Positions 26,565-36,342 of a DNA stretch of 64,000 nucleotides are shown here, piece after piece. How positions within the stretch are numbered: position 1 is the first letter of the stretch; the number at the start of each line of letters is the position of its first letter. A program made the translations under genes and the position numbers. The stretch lies in contig NZ_JAHTMR010000007.1 in NCBI RefSeq assembly GCF_019200975.1, positions 219,026-283,025 of the forward strand. Direction: 5' to 3'. The notes beneath the pieces were generated by a model. It saw only the letters and a program-made list of their open reading frames with translations. It was not told where the DNA came from and made no database searches. This stretch comes from Pseudomonas sp. PD9R (GTDB lineage Bacteria > Pseudomonadota > Gammaproteobacteria > Pseudomonadales > Pseudomonadaceae).

Positions 26565-26896
26565 TTCGCATCGACTCCATCTGGCTCGCCACCGAGCCGA
26601 TGGACATGCGCGCCGGTACCGAGACGGCATTGGCCAGGGTGATAGCGGTGTTCGGTGCGGCGCAGCCGCACTGTGCTTATCTGTTCGCCAACCGCCGCGC
26701 CAATCGCATGAAAGTGCTGGTGCATGACGGCTTCGGGATATGGCTGGCAGCGCGCCGGTTAAACCAAGGCAAGTTTCACTGGCCTGGCAATCGCCACGGC
26801 TCTGAAATGGAACTCGATACCGAGCAGCTTCAGGCATTGGTGCTGGGTCTGCCATGGCAACGCGCAGGTTCTGGAGGGTCGATCACACTGCTTTAA
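26561..26896 (+). CDS. tnpB: IS66 accessory protein TnpB
   Basis: The 111-residue protein (MIRIDSIWLATEPMDMRAG; CAYLFANRRANRMKVLVHDG; GIWLAARRLNQG) is the IS66 Orf2-like protein, unrelated to the RNA-guided TnpB nucleases despite the shared name. It is coupled to tnpA and followed 61 bp later by tnpC. Confidence 0.93.
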   Translation: MIRIDSIWLATEPMDMRAGTETALARVIAVFGAAQPHCAYLFANRRANRMKVLVHDGFGIWLAARRLNQGKFHWPGNRHGSEMELDTEQLQALVLGLPWQRAGSGGSITLL

Positions 26897-26957
26897 CCGC
26901 TACCATTAGTCTATCGGTCTATCGCCGCGAATTGCCTGCTCTGGCAAAATCGGCGTC

Positions 26958-28568
26958 ATGACTTCGCTTCCCGATCTCGCTCACCTGACCCCTGAACAAC
27001 TGCGCGCCTTGGCGGCGCAGTTGATGCAGCGTGTCGAGACGCTCGACCACCAGGTCGACACACTGGGCAAGACGGTAGAAACGCTCGACCAACAAGTTGA
27101 GACGATGGGTAAGACCGTTGAGACCATGGGCAAGAAGATCAGCCGCGACCAAACGCTGATCGAGAAACTGACCCACGAAATCGCCCAGCTCAAACGTTTG
27201 AAATTTGCCAAGCGTAGCGAGCAGATGAATCCCGAGCAGGCCAGCCTGCTCGATGATCTGATCGACACCGATATCGCGGCAATTGAAGCAGAGCTTCAAA
27301 GCTTGCAGGCAGTGATAACTCCGGCAGAGAAAAAGCAGAAGCCCAAGCGCACCGCATTACCGGCTGAGTTTCCGCGCACGCAGATCCATCACGAACCGGA
27401 CAACACTCACTGCCCATGCGGTTGCGCCCTCAAGCGCATCGGCGAGGACGTCAGCGAGAAGCTGGACTACACGCCCGGCGTATTTACCGTTGAACGCCAT
27501 GTACGTGGCAAATGGGTTTGTGACGACTGCGAAACGCTGATCCAGGCACCCGTTCCGGCGCAAGTCATTGATAAGGGCATCCCGACTTCGGGCCTGCTCG
27601 CCCACGTCATGATCGCCAAGTTTGCCGACCATCTGCCGCTTTACCGTCAGGAGTCGATCTTCGGTCGAGCTGGCCTGGCGATTCCACGCTCAACCTTGGC
27701 TCAATGGGTGGGCGTGACTGGGGTTCAGTTGCAGCCGCTGGTCGATGCGCTGCGCGACGTGGTACTCGGGCAGCAGGTTATTCACGCCGATGAGACACCT
27801 GTGCAAATGCTCATGCCGGGAACTAAGAAAACCCACCGTTCTTATGTTTGGGCCTATGCCACCAGCCAGTTCTCGGACGTGGCAGCGGTGGTTTACGACT
27901 TCAGCCCCAGCCGCGCCGGAGAGCACGCTCGCAACTTCCTGAATGACTGGAAGGGCAAGCTGGTCTGCGATGATTTTGGCGGTTACAAAGCCAGCTTCGA
28001 ACTCGGCGTGACCGAGATTGGCTGCATGGCTCATGCGCGGCGTAAGTTCTTTGAACTGCACGCTACGAATAAAAGCACGCTTGCGGAGCAAGCCCTGCGT
28101 TATATCCAGTTGCTGTACGAAATCGAAAGCGAAGTCCGCGATCTGGAACCGGATTTACGGCGCCGAATACGGCAAGAAAAGGCCGTCCCGATAATGAACA
28201 TGCTACATGCCTGGATGATCGCCCAGCGCGACCTTGTGCCCGAAGGCTCAGCCATCAGCAGAGCACTCGATTACAGCCTGAAACGCTGGGCAGCGCTGTC
28301 GCACTACCTCGATGACGGGGCTGTACCCATTGATAATAATTGGGCGGAAAACCAGATACGACCATGGGCTCTTGGGCGCAAGAACTGGCTGTTTGCAGGG
28401 TCGTTGCGCAGCGGCAAACGGGCGGCAGCGATCATGAGTTTGATCCAGTCTGCGCGGCTAAATGGTCACGACCCGTACGCCTATTTGAAGGATGTTCTCA
28501 CGCGGCTGCCGACTCAGCGGGCGAGTGAAATCGATCAGTTGCTGCCGCATAAGTGGCGACCGATTTAA
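26958..28568 (+). CDS. tnpC: IS66 transposase TnpC
   Basis: The 536-residue DDE transposase has an N-terminal leucine-zipper-like coiled coil, a zinc-binding segment (HCPCGCALKRIGEDVSEKL), and the catalytic core with Asp in VIHADETPVQML, Asp in LVCDDFGGYKASFE and Glu in NWAENQIRPWALGRKNWLF. Compared with copy 2 it is 28 residues longer because the coiled coil holds extra near-repeats of the type QVETLGKTVET. Confidence 0.95.
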   Translation: MTSLPDLAHLTPEQLRALAAQLMQRVETLDHQVDTLGKTVETLDQQVETMGKTVETMGKKISRDQTLIEKLTHEIAQLKRLKFAKRSEQMNPEQASLLDDLIDTDIAAIEAELQSLQAVITPAEKKQKPKRTALPAEFPRTQIHHEPDNTHCPCGCALKRIGEDVSEKLDYTPGVFTVERHVRGKWVCDDCETLIQAPVPAQVIDKGIPTSGLLAHVMIAKFADHLPLYRQESIFGRAGLAIPRSTLAQWVGVTGVQLQPLVDALRDVVLGQQVIHADETPVQMLMPGTKKTHRSYVWAYATSQFSDVAAVVYDFSPSRAGEHARNFLNDWKGKLVCDDFGGYKASFELGVTEIGCMAHARRKFFELHATNKSTLAEQALRYIQLLYEIESEVRDLEPDLRRRIRQEKAVPIMNMLHAWMIAQRDLVPEGSAISRALDYSLKRWAALSHYLDDGAVPIDNNWAENQIRPWALGRKNWLFAGSLRSGKRAAAIMSLIQSARLNGHDPYAYLKDVLTRLPTQRASEIDQLLPHKWRPI

Positions 28569-28598
28569 TCACGCAAGGCGCGATGCCCGGACGCTTAC

Positions 28599-28606
28599 CC
28601 TCGTCC
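28599..28606. repeat. 8-bp target duplication, left partner
   Basis: CCTCGTCC directly follows the right end of IS66 copy 1. The same octamer lies directly left of the IS66 copy at 63,717. IS66 elements make 8-bp duplications, so these two octamers are the two sides of one ancestral insertion. Confidence 0.9.
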
Positions 28607-31299
28607 GACTGTGGGAGTACCTCTACTAGCCACTCTTGAGGCAACAACACTGCAGGCGCCTGGTCGGTTCCAAGTGTCTTGGCGTACTCCTGTCGATACA
28701 CCAGTGTCATTGCAGGATCGAGCCCCACCAATGGCACCTCGTACCCTTGGATCTGGCGCAAGGATTCAGCATTGAAATGCGCCGCCTTTTCAAATGCCTT
28801 GATGAAACCTTGAACCTGCAGCGGCTTACCATTAGGCGCAAAAGGCGCAATATAAATCTGGAATCCAAGCCTCGATATCAGCTCGATCCAATCAGAAAGC
28901 ACTGGGGTTTCGAAGTAGCGGGTGAAAGCATCCTGGACGAGAATCACGCTGCGATCTCGCTGTTCCTTCCCTAAAGCCGACAATCGCTCAGAGGTGGCAA
29001 TCTCGACTCCCCAGCGCTGACATACGGCATCAAAGTCCATCAAGCTCAGTAGCGGGCTGTCGACCATGCCTGCGACACGCTCAAGGACAATGCGAACTGG
29101 TCGAGCACTCATGACAAAGTTGTAGAGGCGGGGCATACGAGAAATGTAGGGGATCGTGTACTCCAACGAGCCTATTAAATAGTCCTTCAATGGACGCAAA
29201 TACCGGCTGTGGTAAAGCTCCAGAAACCGAGACCGAAATTCTGGGACGTTGACCTTCACTGGGCATTGCCCCGCGCAGGATTTGCATGCCAAACAGCCTG
29301 CCATCGCCTCGTAGACCTCATGAGAGAAGTCTTGCTGCCCCAGTTTGTATGCGACTGTATTTACTGCTCGTTGCGCAATGCTGACTACATTGCTATTTGA
29401 ACGAAGTTGATCACTGGCAGCGATGACATCTACGTCCTGTTGGCCCTGCAATCTCAACCACTCGCGAATAAGGGATGCTCGACCTTTAGGTGAGTGGATG
29501 CGATTACGTGTCCCTTTCCAGGAGGGGCACATGGCGTCGTCAGGGTCAAAGTTGTAGCAAGCGCCATTACCATTGCAGTGGACGGCTGTGTCATAGCTTT
29601 GCCAGACGCGCTCATCAATTGTCCGGTCGAGTTCGCCTCGCAACTCAACTTCATCTACGCGAGTTAAACGAGCATGAGGTGCCGTCTTGGGCGTTGCGAT
29701 CTTGCCAGGGTTAAGTTGATTGTGTGGGTCGAAAGCGGCCTTCAAATCCTGCAGGGCAGGGTAAAGGTCACCGAAGTAATCCGGTACATATTGGGATCGC
29801 AATCCCTTGCCATGCTCACCCCACAACAAGCCACCATGCTTTTGCGTTAAGGTCGCGACGGCGTCCGATATCGGTTGAATCAGGGAGGCCTGAACGGGAT
29901 CTTTCAGGTCGAGGATTGGACGCACATGCAGAACGCCTGCATCGACATGCCCGAACATTCCATACTGCAGATCATAGCTATCCAACAGCGCACGGAACTC
30001 CTGGATGAAATCAGCAAGGTTCTCAGGAGGTACGGCGGTGTCTTCTACAAAGGGCTGCGGCCTGGCTTCACCTTTGACATTGCCCAGCAACCCTACGGCT
30101 CGCTTTCGCATCGCGTAAACACGTTTGAGCGCATCAGCACCTATTGCTAGCGTGTGCCCCAACCGTCGCACTGAAGTATCGCGCTGAAGGTGAAGCACAA
30201 ACGCATGAACACTTTGCTGGACTGCCTCTTCATCATCTCCGCTGAATTCAACGAGGTTGATCCCGAGTGTGGGTGCGTCTGGGTCTTCGGGGAAATACTC
30301 CGCGACGCCGTGCCAGACAATATCTTTCATGGCCAACATCAGCACCTTGGAGTCGACCGTCTCAATCGACAGTGGCTTCAACAACATCAGGGCATTTGCG
30401 TCCCTGAGGGCATCCATGAAACCGGCATAACGCACGTTGACCAAAATTGAATATTTTGGGATTGGCAGGACATTCAGTTTGGCCTCAACGACGAATCCCA
30501 ACGAGCCTTCGGAACCACACAGGACGCTGTTGAGGTTGAAGCGATCATTCTCCTCGCGAAGGTGTGCCAGGTCATAGCCCGTCAGGCAGCGGTTGAGTTT
30601 TGGAAATGTACGCTCGATCAGATCTGCATGATTGTGCGCGATGTCCACAGCGCATCTGTAGACCTCTCCCACCCGATCTTTACGAGCGGTTACTTGCGAT
30701 AACTGTCCGCGATCCAACACCGTACTATTAAGGCGATCACCACCGAGCAATACGGTCGAAAGCTCCAAAACATGGTCGCGGGTTTTGCCATAGGTACAGC
30801 TACCCTGGCCACTCGCATCGGTGTTGATCATTCCTCCGATAGTGGCGCGGTTCGAGGTAGAGAGTTCGGGCGCAAAGAAAAGGCCATAAGGCATGAGCGC
30901 CGCATTGAGCTGGTCTTTAACCACACCGCTCTGGACACGCACCCAACGCTGCTCAACATTGATTTCAAGGATGGCGTTCATGTGGCGAGATAAATCGATG
31001 ACCACACCATCTGTGAGCGATTGACCGTTAGTACCTGTTCCACCTCCACGAGGCGTGAGCACAATAGGCCTGAATTCAGGTTGCATCACGAGCCGTGCCA
31101 ATGTTTCGACGTCTAGGTCATCCAGTGGGAAAACGGCAGCTTGGGGTAGGCGTTGGTAAATCGAGTTGTCCGTCGCCAATACCGTCCTATCACCGTAACT
31201 GCGAGCGATTTCGCCCCGGAAGCCTTCCTTCGCAAGCTGACTTAGATATTCGTCGTAGTTTGCGGTCTGGAGATTGGGGGGAGACAACCGAGAGATCAT
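28599..31299 (-). pseudogene. YdiJ-like FAD/4Fe-4S oxidoreductase, 5' part of a split gene
   Basis: This is the first 900 codons of a large flavoprotein: an FAD-binding domain (LTPRGGGTGTNGQSLTDGVV near 110-130), an FAD-oxidase C-terminal domain, and a 4Fe-4S domain (CLACKSCAGQCPVKVN near 680). E. coli YdiJ, about 1018 aa, oxidises D-2-hydroxyglutarate. The frame runs into IS66 copy 1, which adds about 34 foreign codons. The missing CCG domain lies at 63,356-63,716, and the two parts join in frame through the shared octamer to give 1017 aa. The start MISRLSPPN at 31299 is preferred to one 11 codons earlier. The truncated product should be inactive. Confidence 0.9.
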
Positions 31300-31545
31300 G
31301 GTGAATTTCCTACCGGTAATTGGGCTTATCAAAAAAATCTAATTCTGTAAGCCCAGCCATACACAAGGGTGTGCCATAGCGCTCAAGCGATCCTCTCCGG
31401 GAAGAAGATTGAATCCTTGAGTTGCATATGGGCTGTTGCTTATGTGGATTAACGTAGATGGCACGGAGTGTGAGGGACGTTTAAATTTGCGAGACTTCCA
31501 ACAGGGGAAGCGCACTCGTGTTCCCCTTTACTGTAGAAAGATAAC

Positions 31546-32184
31546 TCAGCGAATTGTCGCTCGAACCCTCTCTCTGAAACTGTTTTCAATCCCATCCTGG
31601 ATTTTCAGCTTGTCGGCGAGCGACGGTATCAAATGGCGGCTGATGACTATGACTCCATCGCGATCTCCCAAGATGGCATCGCCAGGATTGCAAACGACAT
31701 TGCCGCACGCGACCGGTGCACCGACCTGACCCGGGCCGTATTTGGAAGGGCCTGCTGGATTCACAGCGCGTGCGTATGTAGGCAGCCCCATGACGTTCAG
31801 CTCCTCTACGTCTCGAACTGCGCCATCGATGACTACCGCTGCGACTTTGCGTGCGAGGCAGACCTCTCCCAGCAGATCGCCAAAAACCGCACGGTTGGTT
31901 TCGCCGTTGCCATTGATGACCAGGACATCACCTGGCTGGGCATCATCCAAGGCTCTATGGATGGCGAGGTTGTCACCTTCCCACGTGAGTACAGGAAGTA
32001 CAGTTCCGAAGAACGAGGCCTTTCCTGCCACATGGTGGATAGCGGAAGCCATCATGCCCAATCGCTGCAAGACATCCCCTATAAGAGCAACCGGGTAATG
32101 GGAAATCTCTGCAATCAAGCCAAGTTCAGCCCGCTCCCAATTCTCGCTCACACTAATATTTTCATCAGAGACGTTAATAAACAT
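31546..32184 (-). CDS. RraA-like aldolase / decarboxylase family protein
   Basis: The 212-residue protein belongs to the RraA/HMG-aldolase family (VALIGDVLQRLG; GDVLVINGNGETNRAVFGDLL; VAAVVIDGAVRDVEEL; NPGDAILGDRDGVIVI). The last segments carry the Gly-Asp-x-Asp-Gly-Val-type metal and substrate site. Members with this architecture cleave 4-hydroxy-4-methyl-2-oxoglutarate or decarboxylate oxaloacetate; others regulate RNase E. With neighbours that handle hydroxyacids a catabolic role is likelier. The ATG at 32184 has GAGG at good spacing; a TTG 14 codons earlier overlaps the upstream gene and is less likely. Confidence 0.82.
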   Translation of the reverse strand: MFINVSDENISVSENWERAELGLIAEISHYPVALIGDVLQRLGMMASAIHHVAGKASFFGTVLPVLTWEGDNLAIHRALDDAQPGDVLVINGNGETNRAVFGDLLGEVCLARKVAAVVIDGAVRDVEELNVMGLPTYARAVNPAGPSKYGPGQVGAPVACGNVVCNPGDAILGDRDGVIVISRHLIPSLADKLKIQDGIENSFRERVRATIR

Positions 32185-32218
32185 TTTGACCTCGGCCTGG
32201 ATATGTATGAATCGTCGA

Positions 32219-33193
32219 TTAGGCAAACGACTTTGGCGTTGGGGAGTTCACTGGATGCTTTGGTGCATCACCCTTTAGAACAGCTGCAATGGCATCAAAG
32301 GCGCTCATGCCCACGCGAATAAGCGACTCATTGGTCTGTCCTGCAACATGGGGTGTCACTATCAGGTTAGGGAGGTCGGCAACCGGAAAGGTGTTGCATT
32401 TGAAAGGCGTGATCATGTCGGTGTTTTCGGCATTCAATACATCAACACCTGCACCACCCAGTTTTCCACTTATCAGTGCATCAGCAACCGCAGACTCATC
32501 GATCACGCCGCCACGGCTGGTGTTGATAAGGATGGCGCCGTTTTTCATTTTCTCGATTTCTGTGCTCCCAATAAGGTTTTGGGTGCCGGGTAGCAGGGGT
32601 ACGTGGAGACTCACCACGTCCGCATTTGCTAACAAGGTATCGAGACTGACCAAGCGTTTATCGAAGCTCGAGTCATAAGCTGGGTCGGTCGCCAGCACCT
32701 TCATACCGAACGCTTCTGCCACCGGGGCCACATGCTGGCCAATGTCTCCGAATCCGATCAGGCCGAGGGTGCGTCCTTCAAGCTCAATGCCGGTTAGGGA
32801 AAGGCGATCAGCAGCCCACACACTGTTTCGAGTTTGATCCGATGCCAACTGGATCTTGCGACTAATTCCCAGAAGGAGGGCAAATACGTGCTCAACAACA
32901 CTTCTTCTATTTTCGCCGGGTGTGTTGGTAACCCATACCCCAAGCTCAGCGGCAGCTTTATAGTCGACGTTATCGTAACCAGCACCATGGCGCGCGATGA
33001 TGCGTAGCTTAGGAGAGGCTGCAATCATTTCAGCAGTCAAATGGCCGCCTCTTAGAAATACGGCGTCTACTTGATTCTGAATCTCTTGGTAAGAGACGGC
33101 ATTGCTACCGTAGCCAAGACGAACCTCACCAAGTGCGGAAAGCTCGTGCAGTACATCTTCATGGATTGGGCTGGTGACATAAATTAAAGGCAT
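32219..33193 (-). CDS. D-isomer-specific 2-hydroxyacid dehydrogenase
   Basis: The 324-residue NAD(P)-dependent enzyme shows the Rossmann motif GLIGFGDIGQHVAPVA near 150, Arg in INTSRGGVIDESAV, the Glu region DVLNAEN and the catalytic His in PHVAGQTNES. It resembles phosphoglycerate, hydroxypyruvate or glyoxylate reductases, but the substrate cannot be assigned. It lies between the RraA-like gene and an MFS symporter, all on the same strand with short gaps, suggesting one operon for uptake and oxidation of a hydroxy- or oxo-acid. Confidence 0.88.
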   Translation of the reverse strand: MPLIYVTSPIHEDVLHELSALGEVRLGYGSNAVSYQEIQNQVDAVFLRGGHLTAEMIAASPKLRIIARHGAGYDNVDYKAAAELGVWVTNTPGENRRSVVEHVFALLLGISRKIQLASDQTRNSVWAADRLSLTGIELEGRTLGLIGFGDIGQHVAPVAEAFGMKVLATDPAYDSSFDKRLVSLDTLLANADVVSLHVPLLPGTQNLIGSTEIEKMKNGAILINTSRGGVIDESAVADALISGKLGGAGVDVLNAENTDMITPFKCNTFPVADLPNLIVTPHVAGQTNESLIRVGMSAFDAIAAVLKGDAPKHPVNSPTPKSFA

Positions 33194-33202
33194 GATTTCA
33201 TC

Positions 33203-34543
33203 TCAAGAATATTGATGACTGGTGGTGTTCGCAGGAGCGTTTTTGCGAACGGTCGATATGACGATCAACCCCATGACACCTGCCGCGCACAAGATGAACG
33301 CTGGAGTAAATTGATTGCCGGTCGCGCCGATGAGCCATGTCGCCAAGAAAGGGCCGGCGCCGCCACCAATGACCGCGCCCACGCTGTGTCCAAAAGCGAC
33401 ACCTGTGTGGCGGATATGCATTGGGAAGAATTCAGGCATGACGGAATAAGTGCCCGCTTGGCAAAGGGCATAGGGAATCATTCCCAAAGCAAGGCCTGCG
33501 ATTGCCAGATTGACCGAACCTTGCTGCATCAACATGAAGGAAGGGATCGACACCACTGCGTAGGCGATATAGGAATAACGCAGAACTTTCCTCCCACCTT
33601 TATAAGATCCGAGCTGACCAGCGAGGGGGATGAGGAACGCTGCCAAAATCACCGCGATCAATACGATGGTGGATGCCTGTCCCTTGGAGAACCCGAGAAT
33701 GGAGCTGAAGTACGCGGCAATGAAAACAGTACCGATGTAGGTGCCCACGTTCTGTACCAAAGCAATCAAGATCACCTTGATCAGAGGCATCCGATAGTCG
33801 CGAATCAATTCGCTGAAAGGCTGGCTTTTTTTGACTTCAGCATCGCCTTTCTTGGACTCGAACTCAGGGCTGTCTTCAATGCTCAACCGCATGTACAAGC
33901 CGATGATGCCGAGCGGCAGAGCCAGCAGGAATGGAATGCGCCAGCCCCAGTCGAGCATCTCAGGGTCGGTAAGGGTCGCTGCGGCAAGACCGGCAATAGC
34001 AGCGGCGAGGCCTTTGCCGAATTGAGCAATGGAGGGCAGAAATGAGATGTACAGCGCTCGCCGTGTAGGTGGTGCCCATTCACGGATGTAGCTCGCTGCT
34101 CCACCGATTTCACCACCGGCAGAAAACCCCTGAAGCATACGTAACGCAACCAGGAGGATAGGGGCCCAGACACCAATTTTTGCGTAGCCCGGAAGGAGAC
34201 CAATCAGGGTGGCCGCAGCCCCCATCAAGGTGATGCTTGCGATCAAGCTTGCACGTCTACCGACTTTGTCACCGAGCCAGCCAAATGCGATAGCGCCGAG
34301 AGGGCGCACCAAGAATGCAGATCCGAATACGAGGAAGGTGTTTAGCAGACCCGTGGTCGCATCGTCCGAAGGAAAGAAAACCATCGCGAGGGTAGCAGCA
34401 ACGTATCCGTAGACGCTGAAGTCGTAATACTCAACAAACGTGCCGAATACAGCTGCCCTTGTGGCCTTCTTCGCTTTCCTGGTTTGCTCCGAATCGACGA
34501 CGGTCAGCACAGCGGGCTCCGCCATAACATTATTGTTGTTCAT
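33203..34543 (-). CDS. MFS transporter, metabolite:H+ symporter (MHS) type
   Basis: The 446-residue membrane protein has about 12 helices and MHS-family marks: TFVEYYDFSVYGYVAATLA, RPLGAIAFGWLGDKVGRRAS, LRMLQGFSAGGEIGGA and REWAPPTRRALYISFLPS. Relatives move organic acids such as citrate, ketoglutarate or shikimate. The ATG at 34543 has GAGG at 5-base spacing; a GTG two codons earlier is less likely. It is probably the first gene of the minus-strand operon and faces the IclR regulator gene. Confidence 0.9.
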   Translation of the reverse strand: MNNNNVMAEPAVLTVVDSEQTRKAKKATRAAVFGTFVEYYDFSVYGYVAATLAMVFFPSDDATTGLLNTFLVFGSAFLVRPLGAIAFGWLGDKVGRRASLIASITLMGAAATLIGLLPGYAKIGVWAPILLVALRMLQGFSAGGEIGGAASYIREWAPPTRRALYISFLPSIAQFGKGLAAAIAGLAAATLTDPEMLDWGWRIPFLLALPLGIIGLYMRLSIEDSPEFESKKGDAEVKKSQPFSELIRDYRMPLIKVILIALVQNVGTYIGTVFIAAYFSSILGFSKGQASTIVLIAVILAAFLIPLAGQLGSYKGGRKVLRYSYIAYAVVSIPSFMLMQQGSVNLAIAGLALGMIPYALCQAGTYSVMPEFFPMHIRHTGVAFGHSVGAVIGGGAGPFLATWLIGATGNQFTPAFILCAAGVMGLIVISTVRKNAPANTTSHQYS

Positions 34544-34583
34544 GGGCACCTCGGGTTATCGGACGTCGACCTCATTCAAAAAA

Positions 34584-34598
34584 TGGGACAGTGTCCTG
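34584..34598. promoter_or_regulatory. Candidate operator between MFS and IclR-type genes
   Basis: TGGGACAGTGTCCTG contains the inverted repeat GGAC-AGT-GTCC and lies in the 168-bp gap between the divergent genes, about 40 bp from the symporter start and 115 bp from the regulator start. IclR proteins bind short palindromes in such positions. The link is inferred from location. Confidence 0.4.
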
Positions 34599-34711
34599 CT
34601 TTTGTTTTGTCTAGCTTCTAGAACGGCAAGACGATTGTCAACAGCCAGGTGCGATTTGCGGTGGGGCCGCTTTACACCCCAGAATGGGGGCCCAAAACCT
34701 CGATTTAACTC

Positions 34712-36265
34712 ATGATGGCGCAATCAAACAGCTCTAGCACCGCATCTCCGCCTACTACCCCAGCGTCCAGCCATGCCAGGCTGATCGAGGTAGTGGATGC
34801 ACTTGTTAGGCGAGCGAGTGGTGAGCCTTGGGGTGTTCGAGAGCTTGCGGCAGAGCTATCCGAGAGCCGGAGTACCGTTAATCGGATTTTAGTCTCATTG
34901 GTTGAGAAGGGTTTTGCTATTGAGGTGGGAACAGGCAAGTACAGCTTAGGGCCAAGGATAAACGTTCTTACTAAAACGCTCAGCGATTCAAGCGTACTTC
35001 TTGGACTAATCGGGGAATCGTTGAGTGAGCTGGCTGAGGCCTCACAAAGTACCGCTCTCGTTTCTGTGTACTGCCCGCTCAGTAGCGGTTATTTCATAGC
35101 TGCCTGCAGCGAGGCCAAGGCTACGCTGACATTCAGGCCTGAGCTGGGAGTGATCTATCCGCTTACTTTCGGGGATATCGGTAGGCAATTTTCTGTATTT
35201 ATCGAGGCAGATTTTTCACACTCAAGCGTGCAGGGTAACGCAGGTGACGCAGACTGTAGTTCGAGAGCTCATGATGCCCTCGGATTGCTATCGGAGACAG
35301 AATTTCCTAGTGCTCTGTCGATTGCCACAAAGGCCCTCGCTAATGGGCTAATTATCTCGGTTTCTGTTCATTCTGTTGGCAACCCTGGGTCAAAAATCGC
35401 TTCTCAAGTGGATGCAGATGTACAGCGCGTTGCTGAGGAGATAGAAGCGACTATAAAGTCGCGAATTCTGGGCAGTGCTCAGCGAGCACCAGAGATAGTG
35501 ACCGAGGACACTAAGTCGACCGTTGCTCGTCTCGAAAGGCTTTTGATGTTGGCTTGTGCTTTTCCGGATGGCCTAAAAAACTCCGTGGGATTAAGTGACC
35601 AACTGTTATGCAATGAAGCCACTGCCAAGCGACTGATTCAGTCTGGAGTTCAAGCGGGAATATTAATTCTATCTGGCTCTATCTTGTATCCTGGCTCAAA
35701 GCTCTATCAGTGGGCGGCTAAGATTGCTTCTGATCATCGCAATCTCGCAGATCTTACCCGGTCAATTTTGTCAGGATTAGTTCAAGAGACCGGCGAGACA
35801 ATCGCGTTTCTCGCTTATGACGAAGCCACTGAGAAAGCTGAGTTTCTTGACGTGATTCAAGGATGGCGACCGATTCAGTACAAGCTGCAGGTCAACGTGG
35901 AAGTACCGCTTTATGCCGGTGCAGCGGGTAAAGCTGTATTAGCTTTCTGTGATCAAAAATTAGTCGACTCCATCGAGCTTGAAAAAATTACCGAGGCAAC
36001 CATTACTTCTCGTGAAGTGCTCAAGGCGGAGTTGAAGGTCATTCACGAAAGAGGCTGGGCCACAGGTGACGGTGAGCGTGTGCTCGGCGCATTCGGCTTG
36101 GCTGTGCCATTTTTTTCAGACGGTAAAATTCGCGGGTCAATTTCAGCCACGATTCCTCAGTACCGCAAAGATGAGCGTGATCTTCCATTGCTGACTCAGT
36201 TGATGCGCGAGGCCACTAAAAAGATTGAGAGACTTCTATCTTTGGGGGTAAAACTTGAACACTGA
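34712..36265 (+). CDS. Double IclR-type transcriptional regulator
   Basis: The 517-residue protein looks like two IclR regulators joined. Residues 15-90 carry a clear winged helix (RLIEVVDALVRRASGEPWG; RSTVNRILVSLVEKGFAIEV; YSLGPRI) followed by an effector-like domain to about 255. A second, more divergent helix-turn-helix region starts near 270 (VARLERLLMLACAFPDGLKN) and leads to a second effector domain with LQVNVEVPLYAGAAGKAVLAF and ISATIPQYRKDERDLPLL. IclR proteins are normally 240-280 aa. It is divergent from the catabolic run and likely controls it. Confidence 0.8.
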   Translation: MMAQSNSSSTASPPTTPASSHARLIEVVDALVRRASGEPWGVRELAAELSESRSTVNRILVSLVEKGFAIEVGTGKYSLGPRINVLTKTLSDSSVLLGLIGESLSELAEASQSTALVSVYCPLSSGYFIAACSEAKATLTFRPELGVIYPLTFGDIGRQFSVFIEADFSHSSVQGNAGDADCSSRAHDALGLLSETEFPSALSIATKALANGLIISVSVHSVGNPGSKIASQVDADVQRVAEEIEATIKSRILGSAQRAPEIVTEDTKSTVARLERLLMLACAFPDGLKNSVGLSDQLLCNEATAKRLIQSGVQAGILILSGSILYPGSKLYQWAAKIASDHRNLADLTRSILSGLVQETGETIAFLAYDEATEKAEFLDVIQGWRPIQYKLQVNVEVPLYAGAAGKAVLAFCDQKLVDSIELEKITEATITSREVLKAELKVIHERGWATGDGERVLGAFGLAVPFFSDGKIRGSISATIPQYRKDERDLPLLTQLMREATKKIERLLSLGVKLEH

Positions 36266-36273
36266 TCCAGCAG

Positions 36274-36303
36274 GCGACTGTTGAGTCCTGGATGACCAAG
36301 TGA
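36274..36303 (+). pseudogene. mvaT 3'-end relic (copy C)
   Basis: GCGACTGTTGAGTCCTGG and the following bases encode ATVESWMTK-stop, matching the last nine residues of the intact MvaT-type gene at 60,487-60,852 (ATVESWLTK). Homology continues past the stop into the terminator. The rest of the gene is absent; the IclR-type gene ends 8 bp upstream. Confidence 0.8.
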
Positions 36304-36316
36304 TTTTGGTTTGAGT

Positions 36317-36342
36317 AAAAAAGGCCCTTTGGGCCTTTTTTG
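36317..36342 (+). terminator. Rho-independent terminator, shared with the mvaT relic
   Basis: AAAAAAGGCCC-TTT-GGGCCTTTTTT. It is homologous to the terminator after the intact mvaT gene at 60,868 and to that at 63,271, and now ends the IclR-type transcript. Confidence 0.9.

Larger units (their letters stand above)
26129..28598 (+). mobile_element. IS66-family insertion sequence, copy 1 (complete, 2470 bp)
   Basis: The element carries tnpA, tnpB and tnpC. The left end GTATGCGTCCGG and the right end CCGGACGCTTAC form imperfect inverted repeats. The boundary is confirmed independently by a partial copy at 63,717 that begins at exactly the same base. The 8 bases on its left (TCCCCGGT) and right (CCTCGTCC) differ, so this copy has no target duplication of its own; the right-hand octamer matches the one left of the 63,717 copy. 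Confidence 0.93.

Noticed and set aside
26561..26896. TnpB as an RNA-guided nuclease (IS200/IS605 type)
   Set aside because: The name is shared but this is the 111-aa IS66 accessory protein without RuvC motifs; no guide RNA was sought further.
26129..28598. IS66 copy 1 as a simple insertion with its own target duplication
   Set aside because: The octamers on its two sides differ; the right one pairs instead with the octamer beside copy 3, pointing to recombination.
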